Shown here: one piece after another, positions 34,532 to 42,462 of the stretch
How the letters are laid out: every line of letters starts with the position of its first letter
Position numbering within the stretch: position 1 is the first letter of the stretch
DNA from: Candidatus Nitrosopelagicus sp.
Lineage (GTDB): Archaea > Thermoproteota > Nitrososphaeria > Nitrososphaerales > Nitrosopumilaceae
Assembly: GCA_028345575.1 (NCBI GenBank)
Contig: JAOMDR010000001.1
Coordinates: 1-64,000, forward strand
Direction of reading: 5' to 3'
Length of the DNA stretch: 64,000 bases
Translations under genes and position numbers: made by a program
Notes under the pieces: generated by a model
The model's input: only the letters and a program-made list of their open reading frames with translations
Told to the model about the DNA's origin: nothing
Database searches by the model: none

Positions 34532-35873
34532 CGTTTTCAATAAAGAACCTTACAAAAAAATTCTAGCATTTCCAGAGGGAAAACAAACAGAGATTAAAAA
34601 ACGACTAACAGAATTAAAAAAATTAGGAATTTCTCATGTTTCATTCACCGGACCATTACAAATTGAAAAGTGTCAGATTCTTGGAAAGGGGTATGTGGGA
34701 ATGGTTGTTCTTGCAAAAAAAGATAAGAATGTCGTAGCGTTAAAAATTCGAAGAATTGATTCTCCAAGGAAAAATATGGCAAATGAAGCCAAATTACTTA
34801 AAATTGCAAATAAAATTGATGTAGGTCCAAAGTTTATCAAAAATTCAAAAAATTTTTTGATAATGGAGTACATTGAAGGTGAGAAAATTATTGATTGGGC
34901 AAAAAAGCCTGAAACAAAATCAGAAGAAATTCGTTTAGTATTGAATAATGTTTTGAGAGAATGTTATCTTTTAGATAATATAGGATTAGATCATGGAGAA
35001 CTAAGTACAATAGACAAACATGTAATTGTTGGAAAAAATAAAAATACAATTATTGATTTTGAGAGTTCAAGTACTAATAGAAAACCATCCAATGTAACAG
35101 GTGCAACGCAAGCAATTTTTATTGGAACAGGATTGGCAAAAATTATTCAAAAAAAAATAAATTTACTAACAAAATTAAAGATAATTAATCTAACTAGAGA
35201 ATACAAAAAAAATCCAACAGCAAAAAACTTTGAAAATATTACTATTGGATTAAAATTACAAACCGCAGGTAAATATGAAAAAGAGGTTTCATCTTTGTAT
35301 TTAGATAAAAAACTTGAACCATTGATAAGAAAAATTGGTCCATGTACAATGAGAATTACAAAAAACTCGTACCAAACACTTGTGGAGGCAATAATCTATC
35401 AACAATTATCAGAAGCATCTGCCACAGCAATTACAAAGAGATTTCTAAAACTTTACAAAAAATTTCCGACTCCAGAACAGGTTATGAATACAAATGATAA
35501 AAAATTAAAAGATACAGGAATTTCAGGCACAAAAATCAATTACATTAAAGGATTATCAAAACAGATTATTCAAAAAGAAATTGATTTTAGAAAAATTTCG
35601 AAATTAAAAGATGAACAAGTAATTGAAGAGTTAACAAAAATCAAAGGAATTGGAAATTGGACGGCACAAATCTATCTAATGTTCTGTTTACAAAGAAAAG
35701 ATGTTTTTCCAGTAGGAGATTTAGGAATACAAAAAGGAATTAGAGACTTGTTTTCATTAAAAGAACTGCCTAATCCAAAAATTATGGAAAAATTTTCTGC
35801 TAGATGGAAACCAAATCGCAGTATTGCGTGTTGGTATATTTGGAAAAGTCAGAGAATAAATTCTATAGGCTAA
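34506..35873 (+). CDS. Protein kinase-like domain fused to AlkA-type DNA glycosylase
   Basis: One open frame of 455 residues with two unrelated halves. Residues about 50-215 resemble the archaeal COG2112 predicted Ser/Thr kinases: GKGYVGMVVLAKK, LKIRRID (Lys), FLIMEYIEGEKI, LDHGELSTIDKHVIV and TIIDFESSS (Asp-Phe-Glu in place of DFG). Residues about 255-450 are a HhH-GPD 3-methyladenine glycosylase: VEAIIYQQLSEASA, the hairpin IKGIGNWTAQIYLMF and the catalytic Asp in VGDLGIQKG. It starts inside cca (26-base overlap), so it is expressed with tRNA processing genes. Confidence 0.82.
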   Translation: MTQHFQPISVFNKEPYKKILAFPEGKQTEIKKRLTELKKLGISHVSFTGPLQIEKCQILGKGYVGMVVLAKKDKNVVALKIRRIDSPRKNMANEAKLLKIANKIDVGPKFIKNSKNFLIMEYIEGEKIIDWAKKPETKSEEIRLVLNNVLRECYLLDNIGLDHGELSTIDKHVIVGKNKNTIIDFESSSTNRKPSNVTGATQAIFIGTGLAKIIQKKINLLTKLKIINLTREYKKNPTAKNFENITIGLKLQTAGKYEKEVSSLYLDKKLEPLIRKIGPCTMRITKNSYQTLVEAIIYQQLSEASATAITKRFLKLYKKFPTPEQVMNTNDKKLKDTGISGTKINYIKGLSKQIIQKEIDFRKISKLKDEQVIEELTKIKGIGNWTAQIYLMFCLQRKDVFPVGDLGIQKGIRDLFSLKELPNPKIMEKFSARWKPNRSIACWYIWKSQRINSIG

Positions 35874-35938
35874 AAATCAGTAGAGATTTGACCTTTCATG
35901 CATGAAATAATTAAATCGTGGTGAGACAAAATGAGTGT

Positions 35939-36151
35939 ATGGGTACATGTTCTATCTGTAAGAAAATTTGTGCAACAGATAGTGATCATCTACACTGTGT
36001 AGAAAAAAGACGAATTGAATTAGAAAATTTACAAGTAAAAGATAGTATAACTGAAAAATTGGATTTAGGAAAAGATACTAACAATATGGGTAAGGAAATC
36101 AAAGCGCTCTTAGGACATATGAATAGAGAAAAAGATACTAAATCTGAATAA
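35939..36151 (+). CDS. Small Cys/His zinc-finger-like protein
   Basis: A 70-residue protein. MGTCSICKKICATDSDHLHC provides CxxC and a later His/Cys set that could bind zinc; the rest is a charged helix. The frame extends upstream to GTG at 35918, giving seven more residues; the ATG at 35939 begins just before the motif and suits the TATA-like AATTAAAT near 35907. It is convergent with the SDR gene, with no gap. No family recognised. Confidence 0.6.
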   Translation: MGTCSICKKICATDSDHLHCVEKRRIELENLQVKDSITEKLDLGKDTNNMGKEIKALLGHMNREKDTKSE

Positions 36152-36892
36152 TTATACTTCTTGCGTAGTTGGTCTTATTAGAATTTCATTCACGTTCATG
36201 TGATTTGGTGCTTCTAGTGCAAAAATAATTGCATTTGAAATATCTTCAGCTTGTAAACCTTCCATTTCTTTATGTTTATCAACAAATGCTTGTAATGATT
36301 GTTCAGTAATTGTGTTGGTTAATTCAGTTTGTACAACTCCAGGTTCAATACTGGTAACTCGAATATTTTTTCGTACAGAAAGTTCTTGTCTCAATCCTTC
36401 TGTAAATGCGGCTACTGCGAATTTTGTAGCACAATATACACTTCCAGCAGGGAAAACGACTCTTCCTGCAACTGATGAAATATTTACAATATGACCTGAT
36501 TTTTTCTCAACCAATGTAGGAACTACTGCTGCAGTGCAATAAAGAACACCTTTGATGTTTACATCTACCATTCTATCCCATTCATCAATTTTTAGAGATT
36601 TTACAAAACTAAGAGGCATTAATCCGGCATTATTTATCAGAACATCAACTGTTCCATACTTTTCAATAGCTTGTTTAACTAAATTATCACAATCAGATTT
36701 TTTGGTAACATCTGTTTCACAAATAATAATTTCACCACCATCTTCAGTAATTTCTTTTTTCAAAGTTTCTAATCTATCTAATCTTCTTGCTCCAGCAACT
36801 ATTTTTGCGCCCTTTTTTGCAAGTGCTTTAGCAGTTGAATATCCAATTCCGCTAGATGCGCCGGTAATTACTACAACTTTATCTTGTATCAA
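36152..36892 (-). CDS. Short-chain dehydrogenase/reductase
   Basis: A 246-residue classical SDR. TGASSGIGYSTA (about 10-21) binds the cofactor, GARRLDR suggests NADPH, NNAGLMPLS and the catalytic Ser with YCATKFA (Tyr-x3-Lys) are intact. It has no hydrophobic tail, unlike the SDR at 12.5 kb, and resembles serine/3-hydroxy acid dehydrogenase-like YdfG enzymes. It starts with TTG at 36892. Substrate unknown. Confidence 0.85.
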   Translation of the reverse strand: MIQDKVVVITGASSGIGYSTAKALAKKGAKIVAGARRLDRLETLKKEITEDGGEIIICETDVTKKSDCDNLVKQAIEKYGTVDVLINNAGLMPLSFVKSLKIDEWDRMVDVNIKGVLYCTAAVVPTLVEKKSGHIVNISSVAGRVVFPAGSVYCATKFAVAAFTEGLRQELSVRKNIRVTSIEPGVVQTELTNTITEQSLQAFVDKHKEMEGLQAEDISNAIIFALEAPNHMNVNEILIRPTTQEV

Positions 36893-36954
36893 AGCTGAAT
36901 TTTATGAATTTCGTTATGACTAAAAATGTTACGTGATTTAGATAAAAAGAAGAG

Positions 36955-37095
36955 TTAGCAGTCGTGCCCGCCACAACCGCATCCACTGTGAGTCTCGGTA
37001 CCTTGAGACGCACTTGGTCTACATTTGGAACATTTGTCTCCTCCATCTGCTGAGAAAAATCCAATTCCACATGTTACACATTTCATGCTTGCCAT
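36955..37095 (-). CDS. 46-residue zinc-ribbon protein with Gly/Cys/His tail
   Basis: ATG at 37095 to TAA at 36955 encodes 46 residues. It begins MASMKCVTCGIGFFSADGG, giving CxxC, then CSKC sixteen residues on, a compact zinc ribbon, and ends with a second Cys/His-rich tail GCGCGGHDC that could bind another metal. Nine cysteines in 46 residues in a clean frame argue strongly for a real gene. Function is unknown. It lies between the SDR and the SpoIIM-like gene on the same strand. Confidence 0.75.
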   Translation of the reverse strand: MASMKCVTCGIGFFSADGGDKCSKCRPSASQGTETHSGCGCGGHDC

Positions 37096-37125
37096 ACAAA
37101 TTCTCAATATTGTGAGTATTTTATG

Positions 37126-37656
37126 CTATCCGTTCATTCCTTGAGCGGTTTCAATCATCCACATTTCAACAATACCACCAATCAACAATAATGCAACGAC
37201 AATACCAATTTCAATTGAAATAATCAGTTTATCACTTTTAATTTGATTCCAATTTTTTTGAAATACATCTTTTGCAAGTAACGTACTGCGTGACATTGCA
37301 AGTGAATAGGACGCCATCTCCATCAATCCAAATGGTGTCAAAAGAATAGCTAGCGGGTTTAGTTGTGCTACTTGAGCATTTGAAGCTGCTATAGCTGAAT
37401 ATGCAAATCCTGTTGAATAAGCAGAAAACAATCCCCAAGCTACACCAAAACCTGGAATAAACATCGGTAATGCTATTGTTGTATTATGTACAAAGATACC
37501 AATTCCATCTATAGTATCAATAATTTCTTCAAAGAAACTCATTACTTCTTCAATTTCTTCTTCAGTAGGCTCACTTGTTACAGCAGAACCACCATATACG
37601 ACTGTGAAAATTGCTGTAAATATGAAAAATAATATTATTCGTTTCATTGTTAACAT
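37126..37656 (-). CDS. SpoIIM/DUF95-like membrane protein
   Basis: A 176-residue membrane protein with an N-terminal hydrophobic helix, possibly cleaved (IILFFIFTAIFTVVYGGSA), and about three further helices. IFVHNTTIALPMFIPGFGVAWGLFSAYSTG matches (in pieces) the SpoIIM family, in which an Asn and Pro-Gly loop and a Glu-Tyr pair (MEMASYSLA) are conserved. Archaeal members have no assigned function. ATG codons at residues 1 and 4 are both possible. Confidence 0.75.
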   Translation of the reverse strand: MLTMKRIILFFIFTAIFTVVYGGSAVTSEPTEEEIEEVMSFFEEIIDTIDGIGIFVHNTTIALPMFIPGFGVAWGLFSAYSTGFAYSAIAASNAQVAQLNPLAILLTPFGLMEMASYSLAMSRSTLLAKDVFQKNWNQIKSDKLIISIEIGIVVALLLIGGIVEMWMIETAQGMNG

Positions 37657-37732
37657 GGTGCACGTTTAATCGATCTATATTTGAGGTTTTGTTGTAAAAC
37701 AGATTTAATTAAAACTCTAATCACTATTTGGA

Positions 37733-39208
37733 ATGGACGAAGAAATTTCCTCAGCTGTTAGTTATGCGTTGAATAAAGGATTTCAGATCCATCCAGATGC
37801 ACTTGAAATTCTACATAAAATTGATGTTAAGGAATTGGCTCAGATTATCAAAGATGTAGTTAAAGAAAAGACAAAACAAAAGCAGTTTTTGATAAATGAA
37901 GAAGATTTTGAGATTTATCTAGGAATAAAAGATGATGAGGAACATCAGGTGGAGTTTGAGATTTTATCAGACCCTACCAGCAAAATAACATCTGCAGAAG
38001 GTGTTGAGGGATATGGAAAATTATTTGCTAGTAGATTTAACAAATTAAAACAGATAATGTCTGATAGACCAGAATCAAAAAAGGTCAAAGATATCGAATC
38101 TGTCAAATCAATCACAAAAAATGATGATGAATTATTCGTATGGGGATTGGTTTCAGATAGAAAATCAGATAGAAACATCACAAAAATCACTCTAGAAGAC
38201 CCTACCAGTTCAATGGAGATAGTGGTTTTTGAAGGAGACTTGAAAGATACCGCAGATACTTTGCTCATGGACCAATTTGCAATGTTTAAGATAGTTCCTG
38301 CCAAAAATGGTGGATTTTTTGCAAAAGAGATTCTTCTTCCAGACATACCAGAACATACCACAAATCGCTCAAAAACTGAGACTTATGCTGTATTTTTATC
38401 AGATTTACATGTTGGAAGTAAGTTCTTCATGGAAGAAGAGCTATCAGAATTTATCAAATGGATTTCAAGTGCAGACCCAATAGCCAGAAAAATTAGATTC
38501 GTCGTTGTGGGAGGAGATTTAATTGATGGAGTTGGTGTTTTCCCAGGTCAAGAAAAGATACTAAATCAAACAACAACAGAAGGGCAATTACAAAAAACGT
38601 TTGAGGTTTTAGATAAGATACCAAAGCACATCAAGGTCTTTTTGATATCTGGAAATCATGATGCAGGAAGAAAGGCTCTTCCACAACCGGCAATCCCAAA
38701 GATGTACAATTCAGAATTATGGGATAGGGAAAATTTCTTCATGTTAGGAAATCCATCAATGGTTTCATTAAACGGAGTTAAGGTTTTGATGTATCATGGC
38801 CAATCAATAGATGATGTGGTCAGAACCACACCTGGAGTTAGTTATGACAAGCCGGCTGCTGTAATGAGACATTTTCTTAAAGCCAGACATATGAGCCCGA
38901 TTTACGGAAGTAGAACTCCAATCGCCCCAGAAACAGAAGATATGATGGTAATTGATGATATTCCAGACATCTTCCATTCGGGGCATGTTCATTTTGTGGG
39001 ACTTGATATGTACAAAGGGGTATTGATAGTCAATTCGGGTGCTTGGCAAAGACAGACAGATTTCCAGGAAAGTGTTGGAATTACACCTACCCCTGGAATG
39101 GCCATTATAGTAAATCTACAAACAATGAAGGTTTACCAAAAAGATTTTCGTGTTCAAGAATCAGACTTTATTGAACCAAAACATGCAGAGCCACAACAAC
39201 TCAGTTAG
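37733..39208 (+). CDS. polB: DNA polymerase D small subunit (DP1, exonuclease)
   Basis: Proofreading subunit of the archaeal replicative polymerase D. The N-terminal helical part and an OB-fold (about 115-200, ELFVWGLVSDRKSDRNITKI) precede a calcineurin-like phosphoesterase domain with LSDLHVGS, VVGGDLIDG, LISGNHD, MYHGQ and SGHVHFVG, all metal ligands present, so the 3'-5' exonuclease should be active. It overlaps the convergent cdc6 gene by 4 bases. Its partner DP2 lies at 43.6 kb. Confidence 0.94.
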   Translation: MDEEISSAVSYALNKGFQIHPDALEILHKIDVKELAQIIKDVVKEKTKQKQFLINEEDFEIYLGIKDDEEHQVEFEILSDPTSKITSAEGVEGYGKLFASRFNKLKQIMSDRPESKKVKDIESVKSITKNDDELFVWGLVSDRKSDRNITKITLEDPTSSMEIVVFEGDLKDTADTLLMDQFAMFKIVPAKNGGFFAKEILLPDIPEHTTNRSKTETYAVFLSDLHVGSKFFMEEELSEFIKWISSADPIARKIRFVVVGGDLIDGVGVFPGQEKILNQTTTEGQLQKTFEVLDKIPKHIKVFLISGNHDAGRKALPQPAIPKMYNSELWDRENFFMLGNPSMVSLNGVKVLMYHGQSIDDVVRTTPGVSYDKPAAVMRHFLKARHMSPIYGSRTPIAPETEDMMVIDDIPDIFHSGHVHFVGLDMYKGVLIVNSGAWQRQTDFQESVGITPTPGMAIIVNLQTMKVYQKDFRVQESDFIEPKHAEPQQLS

Positions 39209-40440
39209 AGAATATCTTGTAGTAGCATCTCATCTTTGAAGGTAGTTTTTACCATATCTGGTGAGACTGTAATTCTGAATTTCTTTGTGTTTCCATGTGT
39301 TCCCTGGTGGACGATTCTACCGGCAATGATTCCTGACATTTCTATCTCACTTAACATTTGAGTGACTCTTCTTTGAGTGAGCTCTTTTTGGCGAATATCT
39401 TTACAGAGATTTTTGTATGTTGAATATACTTCTCCTGTGGATATCTCTGATGATTTCATAATTGCTAAAATTAGTAACTTTTCATGTAATGGGTAGGAGC
39501 GAAGTGCTACAACCTCTTTGTTTTCCTCAATCTTTTCTGCTGCCATTCTGATATGATCTTCAGAGACGGTTGGCATTTGGGTTCTTTCTGCTATCTCGGC
39601 TGCTACTCGAAGAAGGTCTAATGCACGTCTAGCATCTCCTGATTCTCTTCCAGCCATAGCAGAACAGAGGTTTAATGCTGCATCTGAGACTATGTTTTGT
39701 TCAAATGCCACCTCAATTCGAGCATCCAATATCTCTTTGATTTGTGGTAGATTGTAATTTGTGAATATGACTTCTTCCTCACTCAAACTGCTAATTACAC
39801 GTGGGTCTAGTCTTTCTTTGAAGGTGAGATCATTTGACACACCAATTAGTGTTAATGAGCCTGTGGTTAATCGCTCGTTTGCTCTGGTAATTTGATAAAG
39901 AACATCTTTGCCTGTTTTTTGGATTAATTCTGCCAAGTAATCAATCTCATCAATTACGAATACTGCGTTTGTTTCGTTCTTGTCTAAGACGTAGAGAATT
40001 CTGTTAAATACTTCGCTTATTGATAGGCCCGTACTTGGAAGCCACATCTTCTCATCGTTGGTTTTTTGACTTCCTAGGCCTAATTGTCTTCCAAAGGAGA
40101 CCAATAGTCCGTATAGGGTTGTCTCTTGTTTTGCGTTTGTATATGCTAGTTTAATTGGAAATGATCCCTCTTCAACCCTTTTTTGGATTTTTGAGAGTAC
40201 TTTCTTGATTACCAGAGTCTTGCCTGTTCCAGGCTTGCCATACACCAGTAAGTTTGATGGTCTTGATTCCATTAAAATTGGAAGTAAAGATTGAGTAATT
40301 TTTTCCTGCTCAGGGTCCCTGTGAAGTATCTGATTAGGCATGAATGTAAAGTGAAGTACGTCTCTATTTTTGATTAGAGTTTTGCCGTTTTGGGCTGCAT
40401 CTAAAAGACGGTCAATTGGATCGATTGTGGTTGTACTCAT
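39205..40440 (-). CDS. cdc6: Cdc6/Orc1 replication initiator
   Basis: AAA+ origin-binding protein. From MSTTTIDPIDRLLDAA it is 411 residues, with Walker A GKPGTGKT (68-75), Walker B VFVIDEIDYL, sensor 1 GVSNDLTF, the ISM region between, sensor 2 GDARRALDLLRVAAEIAE and a C-terminal winged helix. The frame is open to 40560; the ATG at 40440 begins sequence typical of the family. The gene lies next to repeats of ORB type, as usual for an initiator beside its own origin. Confidence 0.93.
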   Translation of the reverse strand: MSTTTIDPIDRLLDAAQNGKTLIKNRDVLHFTFMPNQILHRDPEQEKITQSLLPILMESRPSNLLVYGKPGTGKTLVIKKVLSKIQKRVEEGSFPIKLAYTNAKQETTLYGLLVSFGRQLGLGSQKTNDEKMWLPSTGLSISEVFNRILYVLDKNETNAVFVIDEIDYLAELIQKTGKDVLYQITRANERLTTGSLTLIGVSNDLTFKERLDPRVISSLSEEEVIFTNYNLPQIKEILDARIEVAFEQNIVSDAALNLCSAMAGRESGDARRALDLLRVAAEIAERTQMPTVSEDHIRMAAEKIEENKEVVALRSYPLHEKLLILAIMKSSEISTGEVYSTYKNLCKDIRQKELTQRRVTQMLSEIEMSGIIAGRIVHQGTHGNTKKFRITVSPDMVKTTFKDEMLLQDIL

Positions 40441-40648
40441 GTTGAGATCATATTGTATTTCAAAACAACAGTTCAACTGATCTTTTTGAAAAACTTCACA
40501 AGACTGATCGTTCTTGTTGACTCTTCTCAGATCGATAGGATCGCTCCCAGACACCTTCATTTCTAATGATAAACTAGATTGTATAATAAAATAAAATAAA
40601 ATTAGTATGAATATGAATTCTCATTTTAAAAAAATTAGAAAAGGTAAC

Positions 40649-40665
40649 ACTGGAAAGATAGGTGT
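40649..40665 (+). repeat. Weak inverted ORB-like element
   Basis: ACTGGAAAGATAGGTGT on the plus strand matches the ORB core of the other copies at the TGGAAA, AGG and GT positions (11 of 15 core bases) but in the opposite orientation, across the AT-rich core. Oppositely oriented ORBs flanking an unwinding element are typical of archaeal origins; this one alone would be weak. Confidence 0.45.
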
Positions 40666-40792
40666 GTGGGATATCAAAAAATAAAAATAAAAAATGAAAT
40701 TTGTGAGGGAATTTTACGAAAAATCTAAAATGCTTGGGGATAGTTAACAACTGTTAAGGACGTGTTAAGAAAAGTGAAAAGAAGCCCATTTT

Positions 40793-40820
40793 ACCCCTTA
40801 ATTTCCAGTCTAGGCGTGAA
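40793..40820 (-). repeat. ORB-like element, copy 1
   Basis: 28 bases identical to copy 2. Read on the minus strand the end is CTGGAAATTAAGGGGT, matching the Cdc6/Orc1 mini-ORB core TGGAAA-NN-AAGGGGT, including the G-stretch. The remaining part, starting TTCACGCCTAGA on the minus strand, is lineage-specific. Confidence 0.8.
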
Positions 40821-40853
40821 GATGGCTGTTAACATTGTTAATATGATAAAATC

Positions 40854-40881
40854 ACCCCTTAATTTCCAGTCTAGGCGTGAA
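40854..40881 (-). repeat. ORB-like element, copy 2
   Basis: Perfect copy of the 28 bases at 40793-40820, same orientation, 61 bases (about six helical turns) further on. The spacing puts both sites on the same face of the DNA, as for cooperative initiator binding. Confidence 0.8.
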
Positions 40882-41033
40882 ATATCCCCAAATTTGGAGG
40901 GTATAGGAGATGGTTTTGTTAATAACAAAAAAACACTCAGGCGTGGGCTAGGCAGTCAATGTTAACAAACCTGTTAGTTAACAAATCTCAGAAGATCAGT
41001 TGATGAGTTAAGGTTGGATCCTTATTGATCTGA

Positions 41034-41435
41034 ATGGCAGGAAAAAGAATTAGAATAGATCTAGAGGACAAGGATGGGGCCAAATACAAGTTCAACTTGG
41101 AGGGTAACATCAATCGTGATAAAGTCCTCAAAATTTTCGATTTACTAGACTTGATGAATATTGAAGAAACCGCAGACAACCCTGGGGTAGAGTCAGTTGG
41201 AGGTAAGATATGGCATATAGTAGACAAATACTACCCAACCGGTAAATTCACATCTTCAGACATACTAGAGAAATATGAGGATGAATACAACCAACCAATC
41301 AAACTTAGCGTAATTTCGACATATTTGGCCAGATTTACCTCTAAAAACAAGGTTGAAAGAGCCAAAAAAGGCAGAGAATGGGCTTATCACACTCTAAAAC
41401 TCACAAATACCGCCCCAAAACTTTCAGAAAACTAA
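41034..41435 (+). CDS. Winged-helix-like protein beside the origin
   Basis: A 133-residue protein. The N-terminus (MAGKRIRIDLEDKDGAKYKFN) is strand-like; residues 60-120 (GGKIWHIVDKYYPTGKFTSS, VISTYLARFTSKNKVERAKK) look like a winged helix, ending with a basic wing. No cysteines or membrane segments. Its position directly after the origin repeats suggests a DNA-related role, which is inference. It overlaps the convergent AbrB-like gene by 4 bases. Confidence 0.75.
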   Translation: MAGKRIRIDLEDKDGAKYKFNLEGNINRDKVLKIFDLLDLMNIEETADNPGVESVGGKIWHIVDKYYPTGKFTSSDILEKYEDEYNQPIKLSVISTYLARFTSKNKVERAKKGREWAYHTLKLTNTAPKLSEN

Positions 41436-41590
41436 GAAATACGCACTTTTCGGACCACTAAATGGTCTCCTTCCAGGCCTATTTTGAGGTAATCACCCTT
41501 CTGCATCTCTAAATATCGTCTAAATTGCTTAGGTATGGAGATGGTTCCACCTGATGTTATCTTTACTAATTCTTCAGGAACCTCACTCAT
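41432..41590 (-). CDS. AbrB/SpoVT-type DNA-binding protein, 52 residues
   Basis: ATG at 41590 to TAG at 41432 encodes a 52-residue swapped-hairpin domain: VKITSGGTISIPKQFRRYL followed by GDYLKIGLEGDHLVVRKV, the classic AbrB/MazE layout (strand, IPKxFR, GDxL, strand). It may regulate genes or act as an antitoxin, but no toxin gene is adjacent. A perfect inverted repeat overlaps its start codon, suggesting autoregulation. It lies next to the replication origin. Confidence 0.8.
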   Translation of the reverse strand: MSEVPEELVKITSGGTISIPKQFRRYLEMQKGDYLKIGLEGDHLVVRKVRIS

Positions 41591-41606
41591 ATCATAATAT
41601 ATGATA
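41590..41606. promoter_or_regulatory. Inverted repeat at the AbrB-like gene start
   Basis: TATCAT-AATAT-ATGATA, perfect 6-base arms, begins at the first base of the AbrB-like start codon. A further TATCATAA copy lies at 41638-41645. This arrangement fits an autoregulatory operator; the same AT-rich block also serves as promoter DNA. Confidence 0.5.
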
Positions 41607-41660
41607 AACTAGTATTAATTAATTATGTTTATTATTATATCATAAATTACAATAGAAAAT

Positions 41661-41732
41661 ATGAGTAAAACCATCAAAAAATCAACATCTCAAACACAAT
41701 TCAACAAAGTCAAAAAACCTTTCAGATCATGA
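41661..41732 (+). CDS. Possible 23-residue basic peptide
   Basis: ATG at 41661 to TGA at 41730-41732 encodes 23 residues, 7 of them lysine or arginine (starts MSKTIKKSTSQTQF). TATA-like AT-rich sequence lies upstream (about 41620-41640). It could be a small protein or chance; I keep it only as a candidate. Confidence 0.2.
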   Translation: MSKTIKKSTSQTQFNKVKKPFRS

Positions 41733-41754
41733 AAATTACCTTAATTTTATCCAA

Positions 41755-42348
41755 CTAGGAGGTCTGTGGGGCTATAGTTTGTGTTGCTGCACCTGATCCA
41801 GACAACCTGGAACGGCCAGTTTGGGTAATTGAGTAGCTGTATGGCTTTGCGTTGGTGTTTCTCTCCACCAACCCATCATCAGACATTTTCTTCATTGTCC
41901 TCGAAATATGCTCTCTACTCTTACCTAGTGTGATTTGAATATCACGTGATGTGCGTGACCTGTCTGTGATTAGTCTCAATACTACCTCAACAATATCACC
42001 ACTACTCATGTTAGGTGTTCTTTCTACTCTAGGCTGAACTGGAGTCTGCTCAGGCACAACTTGGACCTGTTTCTCCACAACTTGGACCGGTTTTTCCTCA
42101 TTTCTTACAACATTTTGTGGTATTTGTTGAGAAAAGCTAAGATTTTCCAAGTCAATTGCATCTAATTTAATTTTAAGATCAATTAACTGTCTTTCATAGA
42201 ACTCTAAACGCTCTGAATCTGCCTTTGTTTGGTCGTTAGAGGCTGAAACTGCCTTTAATTTAAAATAAATGAATAGTGTGAATAATCCGCCTATGAAGGC
42301 CAATATGAGACCGAATATCACATCTAAGTCTGGAATCTCAACTAACAT
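41755..42348 (-). CDS. Membrane-anchored winged-helix regulator
   Basis: A 197-residue protein: an N-terminal membrane helix (VIFGLILAFIGGLFTLFIYF, about 10-29), a coiled coil (45-80), a Pro/Gln/Val linker, then a MarR-like winged helix (SSGDIVEVVLRLITDRSRTS, SREHISRTMKKMSDDGLVER). The C-terminal tail is Ser/Ala/Thr-rich. This is the second tethered transcription-factor-like protein in the window, with the opposite topology size to that at 18.9 kb (no large outer domain). Targets unknown. Confidence 0.75.
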   Translation of the reverse strand: MLVEIPDLDVIFGLILAFIGGLFTLFIYFKLKAVSASNDQTKADSERLEFYERQLIDLKIKLDAIDLENLSFSQQIPQNVVRNEEKPVQVVEKQVQVVPEQTPVQPRVERTPNMSSGDIVEVVLRLITDRSRTSRDIQITLGKSREHISRTMKKMSDDGLVERNTNAKPYSYSITQTGRSRLSGSGAATQTIAPQTS

Positions 42349-42462
42349 GACATATCATGAGGAATTTGTGATTTATCGTGATAGGACAACATTATTTCAC
42401 ACTTAGAGTAACCAAAACATCATCACACTATTACACAAGAAATATTCCTCACAGGCACAAAA

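Larger units (their letters stand above)
40441..41033. other. Putative replication origin (oriC)
   Basis: A 593-base gene-free stretch between cdc6 and the winged-helix gene. It holds two perfect 28-base ORB-like repeats, one weaker inverted copy, an AT-rich core (about 40666-40790, with A-tracts near 40675-40700) that could unwind, and several TTAACA/TGTTAA motifs (for example near 40745, 40830 and 40962). A 67-codon frame within it is made of the repeats and looks spurious. Adjacent cdc6 and DP1 fit the usual archaeal origin setting. Function is inferred. Confidence 0.75.

Noticed and set aside
36879-37070. 63-codon minus-strand frame
   Set aside because: Overlaps the cysteine-rich 46-residue gene in another frame and the SDR start; composition is not protein-like.
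40793-40881. CRISPR-like repeat pair
   Set aside because: Only two units, a 33-base gap, no further repeats and no cas genes; the core matches initiator-binding sites instead.
40762-40965. 67-codon open frame in the origin region
   Set aside because: It consists largely of the two 28-base repeats read through; no protein-like pattern.
41432-41590. Antitoxin of a toxin-antitoxin pair
   Set aside because: No toxin-sized gene follows or precedes on the same strand; the neighbours are the origin and a winged-helix gene.
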